The notes under the pieces are model-generated. The model worked only from the letters and a program-made list of their open reading frames with translations, ran no database searches and was not told the origin of the DNA. Below, in pieces: positions 62,643 to 64,000 of a DNA stretch of 64,000 nt. Each line of letters starts with the position of its first letter. The first letter of the stretch is position 1. Origin of the DNA: Chitinophaga oryziterrae (GTDB lineage Bacteria; Bacteroidota; Bacteroidia; Chitinophagales; Chitinophagaceae); contig NZ_WRXO01000001.1 of assembly GCF_009758125.1 (NCBI RefSeq), positions 310,001 through 374,000 on the forward strand, read 5' to 3'. Made by a program: the position numbers and the translations under genes.

Positions 62643-63983
62643 TTACAGCTCCCTTACTGCCTCTTTGAACTGCCTGCCTCTGTCCTCATAATTTTTGAAG
62701 AGGTCAAAGCTGGCGCAGGCAGGGGAGAGCAATACCACATCTCCTTTAGCCGCATGCTTAAAAGCTGCCTGTACGGCATCTTTCATATTGCGTGTGTCTA
62801 TCATCAGCGGGGTATCATTTGATAATGCTTCCCTGATAGGAGCATTGTCAACACCCAGACAAACAATCGCCTTTACTTTTTCTTTCACCAGTTCCCTGAT
62901 AGCACTGTAGTCATTGCCTTTATCTACTCCACCCATGATAAGGACCACTGGTGTTTCCATACTTTCAAGCGCAAACCAGAGAGAGTTTACGTTTGTAGCT
63001 TTACTATCGTTGATGAAATCAATCCCGCGCACAGAAGCTACATACTCCATGCGATGCTCCAGGCTCTTAAAGGAAGTAAGGCTTTCGCGTATCTTCTCTT
63101 TTCTGATGTCCATGGTGCGTCCTGCAATACCCGCTGCCATTGAATTATATAAATTATGTTTGCCTTTAAGAGCAAGATCATACATTGATACGATCACCGG
63201 CTCGTCATTTACCTGGATGTTCACTTGTTCGTTTGCCATAAATCCTCCTTGCTTTAATGGTTCCATGATAGTAAAGGGTATTGTTGTTGAGTAAATTGTT
63301 TGTTTTTCTAAATGTTTGATGATTTCAGGATCGTCCTTGCAATACACGAAGTAATCTTCCGGCCCCTGGTTCATCGCTATGCGGAATTTGGATGCCACGT
63401 AGTTCTCCATTTTGTAATCGTAACGGTCCAGGTGATCTGGTGTTATGTTTAGTAAAATAGCTACGTTAGGTTTAAATTCTTTTATATCGTCCAGTTGAAA
63501 ACTGCTTATTTCCACTACATAGTAATCTACCGGGGCAGTAGCAACCTGCCTGGCATAACTAAGTCCAATGTTGCCTACCATGGCTACATTGAGCCCTGCC
63601 GTTTCAAAAATGTGAAACGTCAGCGCAGTAGTGGTGCTTTTGCCATTACTGCCTGTGATAGCAATGATCTTTTTATCCTTGCTGAAGCGGTATGCCAGTT
63701 CTATCTCTGAAATAACAGGTACCTGCATCTCCCTCACTTTCTTCATCAGTTCATTCTTCTCCGGAATACCCGGGCTTTTCACAATTTCATCTGTGTTCAG
63801 GATGATATCCCAGGAATGATGTCCTTCTTCAAAAGGAATATGATTTACCGCCAGTTCCTGCCTGTAAATATCTTTGATCACGCCACCGTCAGATACGAAT
63901 ACATCATACCCCTGCTGCTTGCCTAATAGGGCAGCACCAATTCCGCTTTCGCCGGCACCTAGTATGACGAGTTTTTTCTGCAT
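62643..63983 (-). CDS. murD: UDP-N-acetylmuramoyl-L-alanine--D-glutamate ligase
   Basis: The product is 446 residues. It adds D-Glu to UDP-MurNAc-L-Ala. The N-terminal nucleotide site is G-A-G-E-S-G, the ATP P-loop G-S-N-G-K-S-T at 111-117, and the C-terminal domain has F-I-N-D-S-K-A-T-N and S-P-A-C-A-S-F-D. It ends 17 bases before ftsW. Confidence 0.97.
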   Translation of the reverse strand: MQKKLVILGAGESGIGAALLGKQQGYDVFVSDGGVIKDIYRQELAVNHIPFEEGHHSWDIILNTDEIVKSPGIPEKNELMKKVREMQVPVISEIELAYRFSKDKKIIAITGSNGKSTTTALTFHIFETAGLNVAMVGNIGLSYARQVATAPVDYYVVEISSFQLDDIKEFKPNVAILLNITPDHLDRYDYKMENYVASKFRIAMNQGPEDYFVYCKDDPEIIKHLEKQTIYSTTIPFTIMEPLKQGGFMANEQVNIQVNDEPVIVSMYDLALKGKHNLYNSMAAGIAGRTMDIRKEKIRESLTSFKSLEHRMEYVASVRGIDFINDSKATNVNSLWFALESMETPVVLIMGGVDKGNDYSAIRELVKEKVKAIVCLGVDNAPIREALSNDTPLMIDTRNMKDAVQAAFKHAAKGDVVLLSPACASFDLFKNYEDRGRQFKEAVREL

Positions 63984-63985
63984 AC

Positions 63986-64000
63986 TTATCTCATTTTTAA
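63986..64000 (-). CDS. mraY: Probable last codons of mraY (partial)
   Basis: On the minus strand the window edge reads L-K-M-R then TAA, ending 2 bases before the murD start. MraY, the lipid I synthase, is normally upstream of murD in this cluster and its C-terminus often ends in L-K-x-R. Four residues are too few to be sure; the call rests mainly on gene order. Confidence 0.45.
   Translation of the reverse strand, partial: LKMR

Overview
The window looks like a chromosomal segment of a Bacteroidota bacterium, most likely a Chitinophagaceae (Chitinophaga-like) member; the genus is inference. The evidence is: promoters of the Bacteroidota type (TTTG, 18-20 bp, TAnnTTTG) before at least seven genes; a secreted protein with a C-terminal type IX secretion sorting domain; a short NuoG without the molybdopterin domain; a LytS/LytTR two-component pair; and a dcw cluster in the order mraY-murD-ftsW-murG-murC-ftsQ-ftsA-ftsZ. 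I see no rRNA, tRNA, CRISPR array, prophage or intact transposase. Most of the window is core genome.

Layout. 1-8.6 kb: the tail of an unknown gene, a secreted M14 carboxypeptidase, a Crp/Fnr regulator, a DUF6427-type membrane protein, purQ, and two dsbD-related genes separated by a perfect 59-bp palindrome. 8.6-9.5 kb: a convergent gene-free stretch full of fold-back repeats, including a 299-bp MITE-like element. 9.5-11.2 kb (minus): a low-molecular-weight phosphatase translationally coupled to hisS. 11.6-14.5 kb: a small membrane protein, a PstS-like lipoprotein and a TPR protein. 14.6-27.8 kb: a complete 14-gene nuoA-N operon for respiratory complex I, with a canonical promoter and a strong terminator.

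27.9-35.4 kb: a LacI-type regulator with a sugar-kinase-like gene (minus), and divergently an ABC permease followed by a four-gene cassette (GntP-family permease, RidA, D-serine dehydratase/D-threonine aldolase-like enzyme, M19 dipeptidase) that reads as D-amino-acid uptake and breakdown. The lacI reading frame has no ATG, GTG or TTG codon upstream of its DNA-binding helix-turn-helix; the best start is an ATA codon. 35.4-41.2 kb (minus): a small secreted protein, a lipoprotein, the rpsF-rpsR-rplI ribosomal operon, and a 1085-residue secreted endonuclease/exonuclease/phosphatase-fold protein.

41.4-54.6 kb: htpG, recJ, a polyprenyl diphosphate synthase, an OmpA-family porin, the potassium transporter kup (true start 84 bases downstream of the longest frame), a GH123-like DUF4091 protein, a pirin, and a LytS/LytTR pair. 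54.7-64.0 kb (minus): the cell wall and division cluster from the last codons of mraY through ftsZ.

I did not find a clearly undescribed system. The points most worth a second look are the repeat cluster at 8.76-9.43 kb, the ATA start of the LacI regulator, the D-serine-type cassette, and the loss of the cysteine pair from the DsbD N-domain next to a separate gene that keeps it.
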